Shown here: positions 45,725-55,002 of the stretch, piece by piece
Position numbering within the stretch: position 1 is the first letter of the stretch
Layout: the number at the start of each line of letters is the position of its first letter
NCBI RefSeq assembly: GCF_021404545.1
Contig: NZ_JAAWWD010000060.1
Span: 118,650-182,649, forward strand
From: Aestuariivita sp.
GTDB lineage: Bacteria > Pseudomonadota > Alphaproteobacteria > Rhodobacterales > Rhodobacteraceae
Direction: 5' to 3'
DNA length: 64,000 nt
Notes under the pieces: model-generated
Told to the model about the DNA's origin: nothing
The model's input: the letters and a program-made list of their open reading frames with translations, nothing else
Database searches by the model: none
Program-made: the position numbers and the translations under genes

Positions 45725-48121
45725 CTAGAACGGGATATCGTCGCTGGCCGAAACATAGGAGGCCACGACCTTTTTAGTGCCCGCCTTCTCAAATGCGATC
45801 TCCAGCTTGTCGCCTTCGATCCCGGTGACGGCGCCATAGCCAAATTTCTGGTGAAACACGCGCTCGCCCACGGTAAAGGCCGACATGGCGGTGGCGTCAA
45901 TCACGGTATTGCGCGTCTCGCGCGGTTGCGACAGGCCACGTTCGCCCGCGCGCGCCTGAAGGCGGCGCCAGCCGGGCGAGTTATAGACATTTGCCTCGGC
46001 AGCCTTTTCGTGCAGATCCGATCGCAGGGGCGGTGCCGCCGCACCGTACCCGCCACCATAAAGCCCGGGCGGGGTCAGCACCTCCACATGGTCTTCGGGC
46101 AGCTCGTCGATAAACCGCGAAGGCAATTGGGATTGCCATTGGCCAAACACCCGGCGATTGCCCGCAAACGAGATGGTGCACACCTCCTCGGCGCGGGTGA
46201 TGCCCACATAGGCCAGGCGGCGCTCCTCCTCCAGCCCCTTGATGCCGCTTTCATCCATGGAGCGTTGCGAGGGAAAGAGCCCGTCTTCCCACCCCGGCAG
46301 GAACACGGCGGGAAACTCCAGACCCTTGGCCGCGTGCAGCGTCATGACCGACACCTTCTCATCCGCGTCGGTCTTGTCGTTGTCCATCACCAGCGCGATG
46401 TGTTCGAGAAAGCCTTGCAGATTCTCGAACTGTTCCAGCGCCTTGACCAATTCCTTGAGATTTTCCAGCCGCCCCGGCGCTTCGGGGGTTTTCTCAGCCT
46501 GCCAGTGGCCGGTATAGCCGCTCTCATCGAGGATCACCTCGGCCAGCTCCACATGGGTCACGTCCGTGTCGCCGGTCATCCGGCCCCAGCGGGCGATATC
46601 GTCGACAAGGCGGGCCAGTTCGGTGCCGCCCTTGCCCTTGATCAACCCGCCCTGGACGGCCAGCCGCGCGCCTTCCACCAGGCTCACGCCATTGGCGCGC
46701 GCGGTGCGCTGGATGGTCTGTTGCGCCTTGTCGCCAAGGCCGCGCTTGGGAGTGTTCACGATCCGCTCGAATGCGAGATCGTCCTCGGGCGAGGTCACGA
46801 CGCGGAAATAGGCCATGGCATCGCGGATCTCCATCCGTTCATAGAACCGCGGCCCCCCGATCACGCGGTAGGGCAGCCCGATGGTCAGAAACCGGTCTTC
46901 GAACGCGCGCATCTGATGCGAGGCGCGCACCAGGATCGCCATCTGGTTGAGGCCGATAGGACGCATGCCACGGGTGCCGGTCTGCATCGCCTCGATCTCT
47001 TCTCCGATCCAGCGGGCCTCTTCCTCGCCGTCCCAATGGCCGATCAGACGGAGCTTCTCGCCTTCCTGCGCGTCGGTCCACAGCTCCTTGCCCAGACGCC
47101 CCTCATTGCCCCGGATCACGCCGGACGCGGCAGCCAGAATATGCGGGGTGGAGCGGTAATTCTGCTCCAGCCGAACCACATGGGCGCCTGGGAAGTCCTT
47201 TTCAAAGCGCAGGATATTGCCCACCTCGGCACCGCGCCAGCCATAGATCGACTGATCGTCATCGCCCACGCAGCAGATATTCCTGTGCTGGGCCGCCAGC
47301 AGGCGCAGCCACATATATTGCGCGACATTGGTGTCCTGATACTCGTCCACCAGGATATAGCGGAACCAGCGCCGGTATTGGTCCAACACGTCCTCATGCG
47401 TCTGAAAGATCGTGAGCATATGCAGCAGCAGATCACCGAAATCGACGGCGTTCAGCTCAATCAGGCGACGCTGGTACTGGGCGTAAAGCTCAACGCCCTT
47501 GTTGTTATAGGCCCCCGCATCGGCGGCGGGCACCTTGTCGGGGGTCAGCGCGCGGTTCTTCCAGCCATCGATGATGGAGGCCAGTTGCCGCGCGGGCCAG
47601 CGTTTGTCATCAATGCCCGAAGCGGCAACAAGCTGTTTCAAAAGGCGCAGCTGATCGTCGGTATCGAGGATGGTGAAATTGGATTTCAGGTGGATGCGAT
47701 CGCCGGTGCCGGTGATCAGATCGCCCTGCGGTTCCACCCCGATCAGTTCGGCGTGGCGGCGCAGCAGCTTGACGCAGATCGCATGAAAGGTGCCCAGCCA
47801 GGGCATGCCTTCGACCGCCTGGCCCAGCATCGCCCCCACACGCTCCTTCATCTCGCGCGCGGCCTTGTTGGTAAAGGTCACCGCCAGGATCTCATTGGGG
47901 CGCGCGGCCCCGGTGGAGAGCAGATGCACAATCCGCGCGGTCAGCGCGCGGGTCTTGCCGGTGCCCGCGCCTGCCAGCATCAGAACCGGCCCGTCACGCC
48001 GCTCAACCGCCTCGCGTTGGGCAGGGTTCAACCCGTCCAGGTACGAGGCCGGTCGCGCGCCCATCGCACGGGCCGACAGCGAGGCCCCTTCAAAGGCGTC
48101 CATGTCATCGTAACTGCTCAT
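45725..48121 (-). CDS. uvrD: UvrD/PcrA-type ATP-dependent DNA helicase
   Basis: A 798-residue SF1A 3'-5' helicase for excision and mismatch repair. In order it has LNPAQREAVERRDGPVLMLA (Q motif), AGAGTGKT (motif I), NEILAVTFTNKAAREM (Ia), LVDEYQDTN (II), VGDDDQSIYGWRGAE (III), VRLEQNYRS (IV), VMTLHAAKGLEFPAVFLPG (V) and EEERRLAYVGITRA (VI). The end GERVFHQKFGYGAVTGIEGD is the Tudor-like domain that binds RNA polymerase in PcrA/UvrD. ATG 48121 is preferred; ATG 48127 is possible. The gene stands alone. Confidence 0.97.
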   Translation of the reverse strand: MSSYDDMDAFEGASLSARAMGARPASYLDGLNPAQREAVERRDGPVLMLAGAGTGKTRALTARIVHLLSTGAARPNEILAVTFTNKAAREMKERVGAMLGQAVEGMPWLGTFHAICVKLLRRHAELIGVEPQGDLITGTGDRIHLKSNFTILDTDDQLRLLKQLVAASGIDDKRWPARQLASIIDGWKNRALTPDKVPAADAGAYNNKGVELYAQYQRRLIELNAVDFGDLLLHMLTIFQTHEDVLDQYRRWFRYILVDEYQDTNVAQYMWLRLLAAQHRNICCVGDDDQSIYGWRGAEVGNILRFEKDFPGAHVVRLEQNYRSTPHILAAASGVIRGNEGRLGKELWTDAQEGEKLRLIGHWDGEEEARWIGEEIEAMQTGTRGMRPIGLNQMAILVRASHQMRAFEDRFLTIGLPYRVIGGPRFYERMEIRDAMAYFRVVTSPEDDLAFERIVNTPKRGLGDKAQQTIQRTARANGVSLVEGARLAVQGGLIKGKGGTELARLVDDIARWGRMTGDTDVTHVELAEVILDESGYTGHWQAEKTPEAPGRLENLKELVKALEQFENLQGFLEHIALVMDNDKTDADEKVSVMTLHAAKGLEFPAVFLPGWEDGLFPSQRSMDESGIKGLEEERRLAYVGITRAEEVCTISFAGNRRVFGQWQSQLPSRFIDELPEDHVEVLTPPGLYGGGYGAAAPPLRSDLHEKAAEANVYNSPGWRRLQARAGERGLSQPRETRNTVIDATAMSAFTVGERVFHQKFGYGAVTGIEGDKLEIAFEKAGTKKVVASYVSASDDIPF

Positions 48122-48301
48122 ACGCATGATCCTACCCGCAGCGCGGCCCAAGGAAAAGCCGCAAGTTCGCCAATTGTTCCGATCCGGGTATCCATCGTTC
48201 GACAAGCCATGCAACAACCACCTCGCAAGGTCTTGCCGGGTCGATCCGGCCTGCGATACCGTCTGCCAAATCCGATCGCCAAATCCAAGGTACAAGACAC
48301 C

Positions 48302-49129
48302 ATGAAACCCGGCCTGCAAATCCTCTTTCAGACGCGGTATTCGTTTTTTGGCCTGTCCGGGTGGCGGTCTCAAGACAGTCAGGACATGGCGCGGCTGTTT
48401 GACCCTGCGCGGTTGGCACAGCGGTTCGATCTGTTCCAGAGGCTGAACCTCGCCTCTCTGCGCGATCAGACGGATGCCGATTTCAAGCTGGTGCTGCTGA
48501 CCTCGACCGAACTGCCCGAGGACCATGCGCGACTGGTAACCGAGGCGTGTCACGACATGATCGGGGAGGAGCGGACCCATATCATTGCCCGCCCGCCAGG
48601 CCGAGCGGGCGCCTGGTTGCAAAAACACATCTCGCGCAAGCTCAATGATATCAGCCATTCCGCGCAGATCGTTCTGGACGACGACGACGCGGTGTCGGCC
48701 GATTTCGTGGCGCTTTGCCGGGCTGAGGCCGGCTTTGCCCTGTCCCGTCTGCGCCCGGATCAAGAGGCGGCCTATCTGTCGTTCGCCGACGGGCTAACGG
48801 GGCTTTTTCGCGAGGACGGTGGGGTGGATCTGGCCCCACGGTCAGCCCCTTTCACCAATCTGGGGCTGACTCTGGTGGCGCCGACAGCGACCCGGAAAAA
48901 CCCCTATCTGCTTGCGCACAAGAAGGTCGCGCGCAGGCATCAGGTTCGGGTTCTGCACGATCAGCGGCCCTTCTATATCCGCGCGGTTCATGACACCAAT
49001 GACAGCCGCGCCCAATATCGCGACGAAATCCTGGGGGCCGATGCGATCAAGGCCGCGCTGCCCTATTTCCCGCTGCTGATGGATCTCGATCTGATCAAGC
49101 TGCGCGACAGCAACACCGCCGTCGCATGA
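48302..49129 (+). CDS. putative rhamnosyltransferase-like glycosyltransferase
   Basis: A 275-residue protein. It resembles the roseobacterial putative rhamnosyltransferase family: LQILFQTRYSFFGLSGWRSQ at the N-terminus, then ADFKLVLLTSTELPEDHARL, and the nucleotide-sugar DxD-like run IVLDDDDAVSADFV near residue 120. HKKVARRHQVRVLHDQRPFY is in the C-terminal half. It has no membrane anchor and is presumably cytoplasmic. Donor and acceptor are unknown. ATG 48302 is the first methionine after the divergent uvrD gene. It is followed 31 bases later by the FMN dehydrogenase. Confidence 0.8.
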   Translation: MKPGLQILFQTRYSFFGLSGWRSQDSQDMARLFDPARLAQRFDLFQRLNLASLRDQTDADFKLVLLTSTELPEDHARLVTEACHDMIGEERTHIIARPPGRAGAWLQKHISRKLNDISHSAQIVLDDDDAVSADFVALCRAEAGFALSRLRPDQEAAYLSFADGLTGLFREDGGVDLAPRSAPFTNLGLTLVAPTATRKNPYLLAHKKVARRHQVRVLHDQRPFYIRAVHDTNDSRAQYRDEILGADAIKAALPYFPLLMDLDLIKLRDSNTAVA

Positions 49130-49160
49130 CCAAACACATAGCCCAAGAAGGGCCGTCGTA

Positions 49161-50330
49161 ATGGATCTGCATGCGAGATATCCTGCGCTCGTTGATCTGA
49201 AAAGGCGCGCGCGGGCGCGGCTGCCGCGGTTTGTTTGGGAGTATCTCGACAGCGGAACCGGGCGGGAGGCGACCAAGGCGCGCAACCGGGCAGCTTTGGA
49301 CCGGGTGGGATTGATGCCGTCAATCCTGCACGGGCCGTTCAAGCCGGATCTGTCGGTGCGGTTTCTGGACCGGCAAATGGCCGTCCCGTTCGGCATGGCG
49401 CCGGTGGGCATGTCCGGCCTGATCTGGCCGGACGCCGAAGGGCATCTGGCCCGGACGGCCGCGCGGCACGGGCTGCCCTATGCGCTGTCGACCGTGGCGA
49501 GCCAGAGCCCCGAAGACCTGGAGCCGCATTTGGGTGAGCATGCCTGGTTTCAGCTTTATCCGCCCAGGGATGAAGAGATCCGGCGCGATATGCTGGCCCG
49601 TGCGCGCGCGGCCGGGTTCGCAACGCTGGTCCTGACGGTGGATGTGCCCGTCGCGTCGCGCCGCGAGCGCCAGACCAGGTCGGGCCTGACCCAGCCACCG
49701 CGCCTGACACCGCGGCTCTTGGCGCAGTCGGCCATGCGGCCTGCCTGGGCGCTGGGCATGGCCCGGCGCGGGATGCCGCATATGCGGATGCTGGACGCCT
49801 ACAGCTCTGCTGGGGGTCGTAACCTGTCGCCCACGGCGCATGTGGGATACCTGCTGCGCACAGCGCCCGATTGGGAGTATGTGCGGTGGCTGCGCGATGC
49901 CTGGCACGGGCCGTTCATCGTCAAGGGCGTGCTGCGGGCCGAGGATTGTCCCGGCTTGGCCAGAATAGGCGTCGATGCGATCTGGGTGTCGAACCATGCC
50001 GGGCGGCAATTTGATGGGGCCCCCGCAACGATCAAGCTATTGCCCGCGATCCGGGCGGCAACTGATTTGCCGATTGTTTTTGACAGCGGGGTGGAAGGCG
50101 GGCTGGATATCCTCCGGGCGCTCGCACTGGGGGCGGATTTCGTGATGCTCGGCCGCGCCTGGCATTTCGCGCTGGCGGCATTGGGCCCCAGGGGTCCGGA
50201 TCATCTGCATGAGATGCTGACCCGGGATCTGGTGGCCAATATGGGTCAGCTGGGATGGCGTGATCTGGGTGATCGGCGATCGCGGCCTGAACCGCTGGAT
50301 CTGGGCGATGCGCCGCGCCCCAAATTCTGA
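49161..50330 (+). CDS. FMN-dependent alpha-hydroxy-acid dehydrogenase (LldD-like)
   Basis: A 389-residue TIM-barrel flavoprotein of the L-lactate dehydrogenase / glycolate oxidase family. The N-terminal ARLPRFVWEYLDSGTG, the FMN segment FGMAPVGMSGLIWPDAEGHL, AWFQLYPPRDEE, the catalytic base region VSNHAGRQFDGAPA and the phosphate loop FDSGVEGGLDILRALALGAD are all present. The FGMAPVG segment ends PVGMSGL rather than the PTGxxGL of classical LldD, so L-lactate is not certain. Its TGA stop lies inside the first unit of palindrome array 2. Confidence 0.92.
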   Translation: MDLHARYPALVDLKRRARARLPRFVWEYLDSGTGREATKARNRAALDRVGLMPSILHGPFKPDLSVRFLDRQMAVPFGMAPVGMSGLIWPDAEGHLARTAARHGLPYALSTVASQSPEDLEPHLGEHAWFQLYPPRDEEIRRDMLARARAAGFATLVLTVDVPVASRRERQTRSGLTQPPRLTPRLLAQSAMRPAWALGMARRGMPHMRMLDAYSSAGGRNLSPTAHVGYLLRTAPDWEYVRWLRDAWHGPFIVKGVLRAEDCPGLARIGVDAIWVSNHAGRQFDGAPATIKLLPAIRAATDLPIVFDSGVEGGLDILRALALGADFVMLGRAWHFALAALGPRGPDHLHEMLTRDLVANMGQLGWRDLGDRRSRPEPLDLGDAPRPKF

Positions 50331-50435
50331 CGCAGAATATGGGGCAGATTTTGACACAAAATCTGACGCGCTACTGCCGACGCGGCACCCCAGAAACTGC
50401 ATCAGTTTCTGGCCAGATTTTGCGTCAAAATCTGG
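50320..50435. repeat. tandem palindrome array 2 (TGACRCA-core hairpins)
   Basis: Units: 50320-50342 (CCAAATTCTG-acg-CAGAATATGG, one mismatch), 50344-50366 (CAGATTTTG-aca-CAAAATCTG), a short TGCCG-acg-CGGCA (50375-50387), 50390-50412 (CCAGAAACTG-cat-CAGTTTCTGG, perfect) and 50413-50435 (CCAGATTTTG-cgt-CAAAATCTGG, perfect, abutting the former). Loops are always 3 bases within TG-N3-CA. The array fills the gap between two convergent genes and overlaps the stop of the first. Confidence 0.9.
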
Positions 50436-50439
50436 TCCG

Positions 50440-51876
50440 TCATAGGCCTTTGGCTCGGTAGCTGGACGCGACCTTTCCGATCGCGACAAGATAGGCGGCG
50501 GTGCGCAGATCATCGACCCTGTCATTCTCGTGCCAAACCTCGCGCATCGACTGATAAGCGATCCGCATAGTATCATCGAGACCCGAGCGCACCAGTTCCA
50601 GCTCATCGGCCCCGCGCAGGTATTTCTGCTTGAAATTCGGACTGAGCGTCCATCCGATCCCGGTATCGGCGCTCAGCCGCTCCAGCTCGTCGATCACCAG
50701 TTGGTGACGCGCCTCTTCCTGACGGCGCTGCATCCGGCCAAAGCGGATGTGGCTGAGGTTCTTGACCCACTCGAAATAGGACACCGTAACCCCGCCTGCA
50801 TTGGCGTACATATCCGGGATGATCACTGTGCCTTTCTGGCGCAGGATGTCATCGGCCCCGGCGGTGACCGGACCGTTGGCGGCCTCGATGATCAACGGTG
50901 CCTTGATCCGCTCCGCGTTGGAGAGATTGATTACCCCTTCCAACGCCGCCGGGATCAGAATGTCGCATTCCTCTTCCATCACGACCGAGCCTTCGGCGGT
51001 ATGGGCGGCATCGGGGAACCCTGTCACGCCACCGCGCCCGACGATCCAGTTGCGCACCGCTTCCACGTCGAGGCCCTGAGGGTTAAAGAGCGCGCCGTCG
51101 CGTTCGATGATGCCGATGACCACGGCGCCATCCTCCTCCACCAGGAACTTGGCCGCGTGATAGCCCACATTGCCCAGACCCTGCACGATCACGCGTTTGC
51201 CGTCGAGCGAGCCGGTCAGCCCGGCCTTGGCCATATCCTGCGGATCGCGAAAGAACTCGCGCAGCGCATATTGGACACCGCGGCCTGTCGCCTCCACCCG
51301 GCCCGCGATCCCGCCCGCATTCAGCGGTTTGCCCGTCACACAGGCGCGCGCGTTGATATCGGTGGTGTTCATCCGCGCATATTGATCGGCGATCCAGGCC
51401 ATCTCACGCTCCCCTGTGCCCATATCCGGGGCCGGCACATTCTGGGACGGGTGAATGAGGTCGCGTTTGGCCAGCTCATAGGCGAACCGGCGGGTGATCT
51501 GTTCCAGCTCATGCTCATCATATTGCCGCGGGTCGATCCGCAGCCCGCCCTTGGAGCCGCCAAAGGGTGCCTCGACCAGGGCGCATTTATAGGTCATGAG
51601 CGCGGCCAGCGCCTCGACCTCGTCCTGGTGCACGCTCGAGGCGAAGCGAATGCCACCCTTGACCGGCTCCATATGTTCAGAATGCACCGACCGGTATCCG
51701 GTAAAGGTGTGCATCTGCCCCCGCAGCCGCACCCCGAAGCGAACCGTATAGGTCGAATTGCAGACGCGGATCTTCTCTTCAAGCCCCGGGGGCAGGTCCA
51801 TCAGCGCCACGGCGCGATTGAACATCAGGTCCACGCTTTCACGGAAACTGGGTTCGGCTTTCATGCTCATGTTCAT
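50440..51876 (-). CDS. gdhA: Glu/Leu/Phe/Val family glutamate dehydrogenase
   Basis: A 478-residue amino-acid dehydrogenase, most likely glutamate dehydrogenase, interconverting glutamate and 2-oxoglutarate plus ammonia. EPVKGGIRFASSVHQDEVEA and the catalytic-Lys region CALVEAPFGGSKGG lie in domain I. NVPAPDMGTGEREMAWIADQ follows, then the Rossmann loop RVIVQGLGNVGYHAAKFL. LIIEAANGPVTAGADDIL and GGVTVSYFEWVKN are typical of the GluDH type. ATG 51876 gives MNMSMKAEPSF; ATG at 51870 is an alternative. The leader contains a 9-bp inverted repeat. Confidence 0.94.
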   Translation of the reverse strand: MNMSMKAEPSFRESVDLMFNRAVALMDLPPGLEEKIRVCNSTYTVRFGVRLRGQMHTFTGYRSVHSEHMEPVKGGIRFASSVHQDEVEALAALMTYKCALVEAPFGGSKGGLRIDPRQYDEHELEQITRRFAYELAKRDLIHPSQNVPAPDMGTGEREMAWIADQYARMNTTDINARACVTGKPLNAGGIAGRVEATGRGVQYALREFFRDPQDMAKAGLTGSLDGKRVIVQGLGNVGYHAAKFLVEEDGAVVIGIIERDGALFNPQGLDVEAVRNWIVGRGGVTGFPDAAHTAEGSVVMEEECDILIPAALEGVINLSNAERIKAPLIIEAANGPVTAGADDILRQKGTVIIPDMYANAGGVTVSYFEWVKNLSHIRFGRMQRRQEEARHQLVIDELERLSADTGIGWTLSPNFKQKYLRGADELELVRSGLDDTMRIAYQSMREVWHENDRVDDLRTAAYLVAIGKVASSYRAKGL

Positions 51877-52218
51877 GTGTTCTGTCCCTATTGGCGGTGA
51901 CCTTCGGCCCCTTGGCGATGTCTGAGTCGGTTCCTCTCATCGCACGGCCACTATGAGGGTTTGGTAAATCGGGTGCTACAGATTTAAGCAAACCCGATTT
52001 TTGCCGAAACCCGAAGGGACCCGGCGGGCTTCCGCCGCATTGTAGATAGATTTGATACAATCAGTCATATCAGGTCGTTCTATCTGAAAAAGACCTCCCT
52101 AAACCCCCTATTTTGAACGCGAATTGCCCCATTTTCGCCATGTTCCAGAACGATAAGTTCTGAGCCGTATTGTGTCCGGCGCCGCGCTGAGGCGTTGGTT
52201 GCCAAGAAAGGCTAGGCC
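51877..52218. promoter_or_regulatory. gdhA / tadG-like divergent promoter region
   Basis: This is 342 bases, relatively AT-rich around 51960-52120. It contains a perfect inverted repeat AAATCGGGT (51966-51974) / ACCCGATTT (51992-52000), which would fold in a gdhA leader transcript, and a smaller CAGAAC-N5-GTTCTG (52146-52162). Promoters for both genes must lie here, but no clear -35/-10 pair was identified. Confidence 0.45.
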
Positions 52219-53901
52219 ATGACGACAACGACATTCAAAGACGCCGCACACCGCGCAGATCGCGTGATACGGCGCCCGGGGAGGCCGGGTCAGTTCTTTA
52301 AAGATGACGCCGGGTCGATGACGATCTTCGGTATGTTCATGTTGATGTGCATGATGGTGATGGTCGGTATCGGCGTGGACGCAATGCGTCACGAACGCGA
52401 GCGTGCGCATCTGCAATACACGCTCGACCGTGCGGTTCTGGCCGCTGCCGATCTTGACCAGCCGCTTTCGCCTCAGGCCGTGGTCGAGGATTACTTTGCC
52501 AAGGCGGGATTGTCGGACGCGTTGTCGAATGTACAAGTGACCGATACGCTTGGATCGCGCACGGTCTCGGCCACGGCCGAAAGCACCCTTCCCACGTTCT
52601 TCATGCGCATGACCGGCGTCGACGATCTGGCCGTGGCGACAGCCAGCACCGCGCAGGAAAACATCGACGCGGTCGAAATCTCATTGGTGCTGGACGTGTC
52701 GGGCTCGATGAACCGGCACAGCCGACTGAGCAACCTCAAGGTCGCGGCCAAGGATTTCGTGGACGAGATGTTCGACAATTCGGTGCCCGGCACGATCACC
52801 ATCTCGATCGTGCCCTATGCCACCCAAGTGTCGGTGCCCGAAGAACTGTTTGACGAGCTGAACGTGTCGGAAGAGCACAACTTTTCCCGCTGCATCAACT
52901 GGGCGGCGGACGAGTTCAACACCACCACGATCAGCACCACCGAAGCCTATCAGCGCACGATGCATTTCGATCCTTGGAACGATTTCGACGGGCGCGACAA
53001 TGGCAGTTCCGGCGAACTCGTCCGCGACCCGATCTGTGAAGCTGAGGCAAGCCGCGAGATCCTGCTGCTCGAAGATGACCGCACCACGCTGAAAACCTTC
53101 ATCGACAACCTCTTTGCCGATGGCAACACCTCGCTCGACGTGGGCATGAAATGGGGCTCGATCCTGGTCGATCCCACGTTTCGCCCCATCGTGCAGGCGC
53201 TGGCGCACCCGGATGTCGGTTTAATCGACCCATCTTATGCAAACCGGCCCGTGGCGCACACCGATGCCGAAACGATCAAGGTCGTGGTGTTGATGACCGA
53301 TGGTCAGAACACCAACCAGTATTACATCGAAGACGGGTTTCGCGAAGGACCCTCAAACATCTGGTGGAATGCGGAGGAGGAAGAGTACTCTGTCTACGAT
53401 CCCCCGTCCGATCGTTACTTCATTCCGCACCGCGACGCATGGGCCGACCAGCCCTATGGCAACGGGTCCGATACGGTCTGCGACTGGCGGCTCGACGGGT
53501 TCTACTGGAGCTACGGGTGCGAAACCGAAGAACAGCCGGGTTCGGCCGTTCAACTCAGCTATCCCGACCTTTGGGCCTATACCTCCATGGAATGGATCGT
53601 TGAGGATCTCTATGAGCCCTGGATGAACGACGATCTGGCCTGGAGCCGCTGGTACCATGACGTCCAGAGCAGCTATGGCCGGTCGGTCAAGAACACCCGG
53701 ACCACAAACATCTGCGGGGCGTCCAAGGATAACGGGACGGTTGTCTTCACCATCGGTTTCGAGGCACCGGATGCAAGCGAAACACTGCTGGAAAACTGTG
53801 CCAGCTCGCCGTCGCATTACTTTGATGTGGAGGGGCTTGAGATCTCGGACGCGTTCTCGGCCATCGCCTCGTCGATCCGCGCGCTGAGGCTGACCCAATG
53901 A
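52219..53901 (+). CDS. TadG-like pilus assembly protein with VWA domain
   Basis: A 560-residue protein. After a basic start comes a pseudopilin-like segment GSMTIFGMFMLMCMMVMVGI (about 33-52), with helix features of TadE/TadG proteins. A VWA domain begins near 155 with the MIDAS motif LVLDVSGSMNRH; VVLMTDGQNTNQYY is the second MIDAS part. A large, Trp/Tyr-rich insertion (about 370-480) follows, and the end FSAIASSIRALRL closes the VWA fold. TadG proteins are linked to Flp-type pilus systems. It overlaps the next gene by 4 bases. Confidence 0.88.
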   Translation: MTTTTFKDAAHRADRVIRRPGRPGQFFKDDAGSMTIFGMFMLMCMMVMVGIGVDAMRHERERAHLQYTLDRAVLAAADLDQPLSPQAVVEDYFAKAGLSDALSNVQVTDTLGSRTVSATAESTLPTFFMRMTGVDDLAVATASTAQENIDAVEISLVLDVSGSMNRHSRLSNLKVAAKDFVDEMFDNSVPGTITISIVPYATQVSVPEELFDELNVSEEHNFSRCINWAADEFNTTTISTTEAYQRTMHFDPWNDFDGRDNGSSGELVRDPICEAEASREILLLEDDRTTLKTFIDNLFADGNTSLDVGMKWGSILVDPTFRPIVQALAHPDVGLIDPSYANRPVAHTDAETIKVVVLMTDGQNTNQYYIEDGFREGPSNIWWNAEEEEYSVYDPPSDRYFIPHRDAWADQPYGNGSDTVCDWRLDGFYWSYGCETEEQPGSAVQLSYPDLWAYTSMEWIVEDLYEPWMNDDLAWSRWYHDVQSSYGRSVKNTRTTNICGASKDNGTVVFTIGFEAPDASETLLENCASSPSHYFDVEGLEISDAFSAIASSIRALRLTQ

Positions 53902-54437
53902 TGCGCTTTGCTCACAAGGCGATGCGGCGGTTTGCCCGCAAAGAGGATGGCAATGCCACGATTGAGTTCGCGGTGCTGTTTATGCCGATGTTCGTCACCA
54001 TGCTCTGGGCGGTGGAACTGGGCATGATCCACATCAACTATGCGATGCTGGAACGCGCGGTCGATGCCACCGCGCGGGACCTGCGGCTGGCCACCGGGAC
54101 CGCGCCGCAGCATGACGACATTCGCGACGTGATTTGCGAGCGCACGGGATTTGTCCAGGATTGCGCCAATAACCTGCGGATCGAGATGATCCTGATCGAC
54201 CCAAACAACTGGTCGCCGCCACCTGCAACGGTCGATTGCGCGGATGTGTCCCAGCCGGTCGAGCCGGTCCGCGAATTCGTGAACAACGCGCAAAGCAACG
54301 AACTGATGTTCATGCGGGTTTGCGCCAAGTTCGATCCCTTCATGCCGCATATCGGAATGGGCGGCAGTATCATCAAGGACGGGGCCGGCAAATACGCGTT
54401 GGTTTCCAGCTCGGCCTTCGTTCAGGAACCGAGGTAA
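53898..54437 (+). CDS. TadE-like pseudopilin
   Basis: A 179-residue protein with the TadE pattern: basic leader, then DGNATIEFAVLFMPMFVTML (Glu at the +5-like position after the small residue), WAVELGMIHINYAMLERAVD, and a periplasmic part with paired cysteines (VICERTGFVQDCANN). TadE-like proteins are cleaved by the TadV prepilin peptidase in Flp systems. It is translationally coupled to the TadG-like gene upstream and sits 4 bases before the next TadE-like gene. Confidence 0.85.
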   Translation: MMRFAHKAMRRFARKEDGNATIEFAVLFMPMFVTMLWAVELGMIHINYAMLERAVDATARDLRLATGTAPQHDDIRDVICERTGFVQDCANNLRIEMILIDPNNWSPPPATVDCADVSQPVEPVREFVNNAQSNELMFMRVCAKFDPFMPHIGMGGSIIKDGAGKYALVSSSAFVQEPR

Positions 54438-54441
54438 GACG

Positions 54442-55002
54442 ATGCGCCTGTTTTCAGCATGCCGCCGATTTTTGGGGCGCTTTCGCGATGACACGCGGGG
54501 CAGCATGACCGTGGAGTTCGTGCTGATTGTCCCGATCCTGTTTTGGGCTTATGCGGCAAGCTATGCGTTCTTCGACGGCTACCGGCAAAGCTCGATCAAT
54601 CTCAAGGCGGCCTATACAATCGGTGATTTGCTGTCACGCGAAAGGCAGATCATCACTCCGGCCTATATCGATTCGATGTATGCCCTGGCCCAGCACCTCA
54701 CCCGCACGGATTCCCCTCTGGATATGCGGATCACGGTGATCCGGTGGGATGAAGAAGACGACATGTTTTATTTCGACTGGTCACAGACCCGCGGCAGTGT
54801 GCTGCCGCTGACCCAGGCCGATCTGCCGGACATCGCGCACCGGTTGCCGGTGATGCCAGATGAAGAGCGTGTGATACTGGTGGAGACATGGAACACCTGG
54901 AAGAGCGTCGTGTCGACTGGAATGCCAGAGCGGTCCTTCGACAATTTCATCTTCACGCGCCCCCGCTTTGCTCCGCAGCTCAAGTTCGAGGACGGAACCT
55001 GA
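54442..55002 (+). CDS. second TadE-like pseudopilin
   Basis: A 186-residue protein. RDDTRGSMTVEFVLIVPILF is a clear TadE-type pseudopilin start (G-S-M-T-V-E-F with the conserved Glu), followed by a helix and a soluble part (ITVIRWDEEDDMFYFDWSQT). It differs from the previous gene outside the leader. The three genes form a short operon with no Tad ATPase, secretin or prepilin peptidase in the window. They are probably an accessory set for a Tad/Flp system encoded elsewhere. Confidence 0.85.
   Translation: MRLFSACRRFLGRFRDDTRGSMTVEFVLIVPILFWAYAASYAFFDGYRQSSINLKAAYTIGDLLSRERQIITPAYIDSMYALAQHLTRTDSPLDMRITVIRWDEEDDMFYFDWSQTRGSVLPLTQADLPDIAHRLPVMPDEERVILVETWNTWKSVVSTGMPERSFDNFIFTRPRFAPQLKFEDGT

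Noticed and set aside
45722..48301. A ~860-codon open frame on the plus strand opposite uvrD, fused in frame to the glycosyltransferase
   Set aside because: It mirrors the uvrD coding strand, has no domain character, and the glycosyltransferase has its own ATG at 48302. Long antisense frames are expected in GC-rich DNA.
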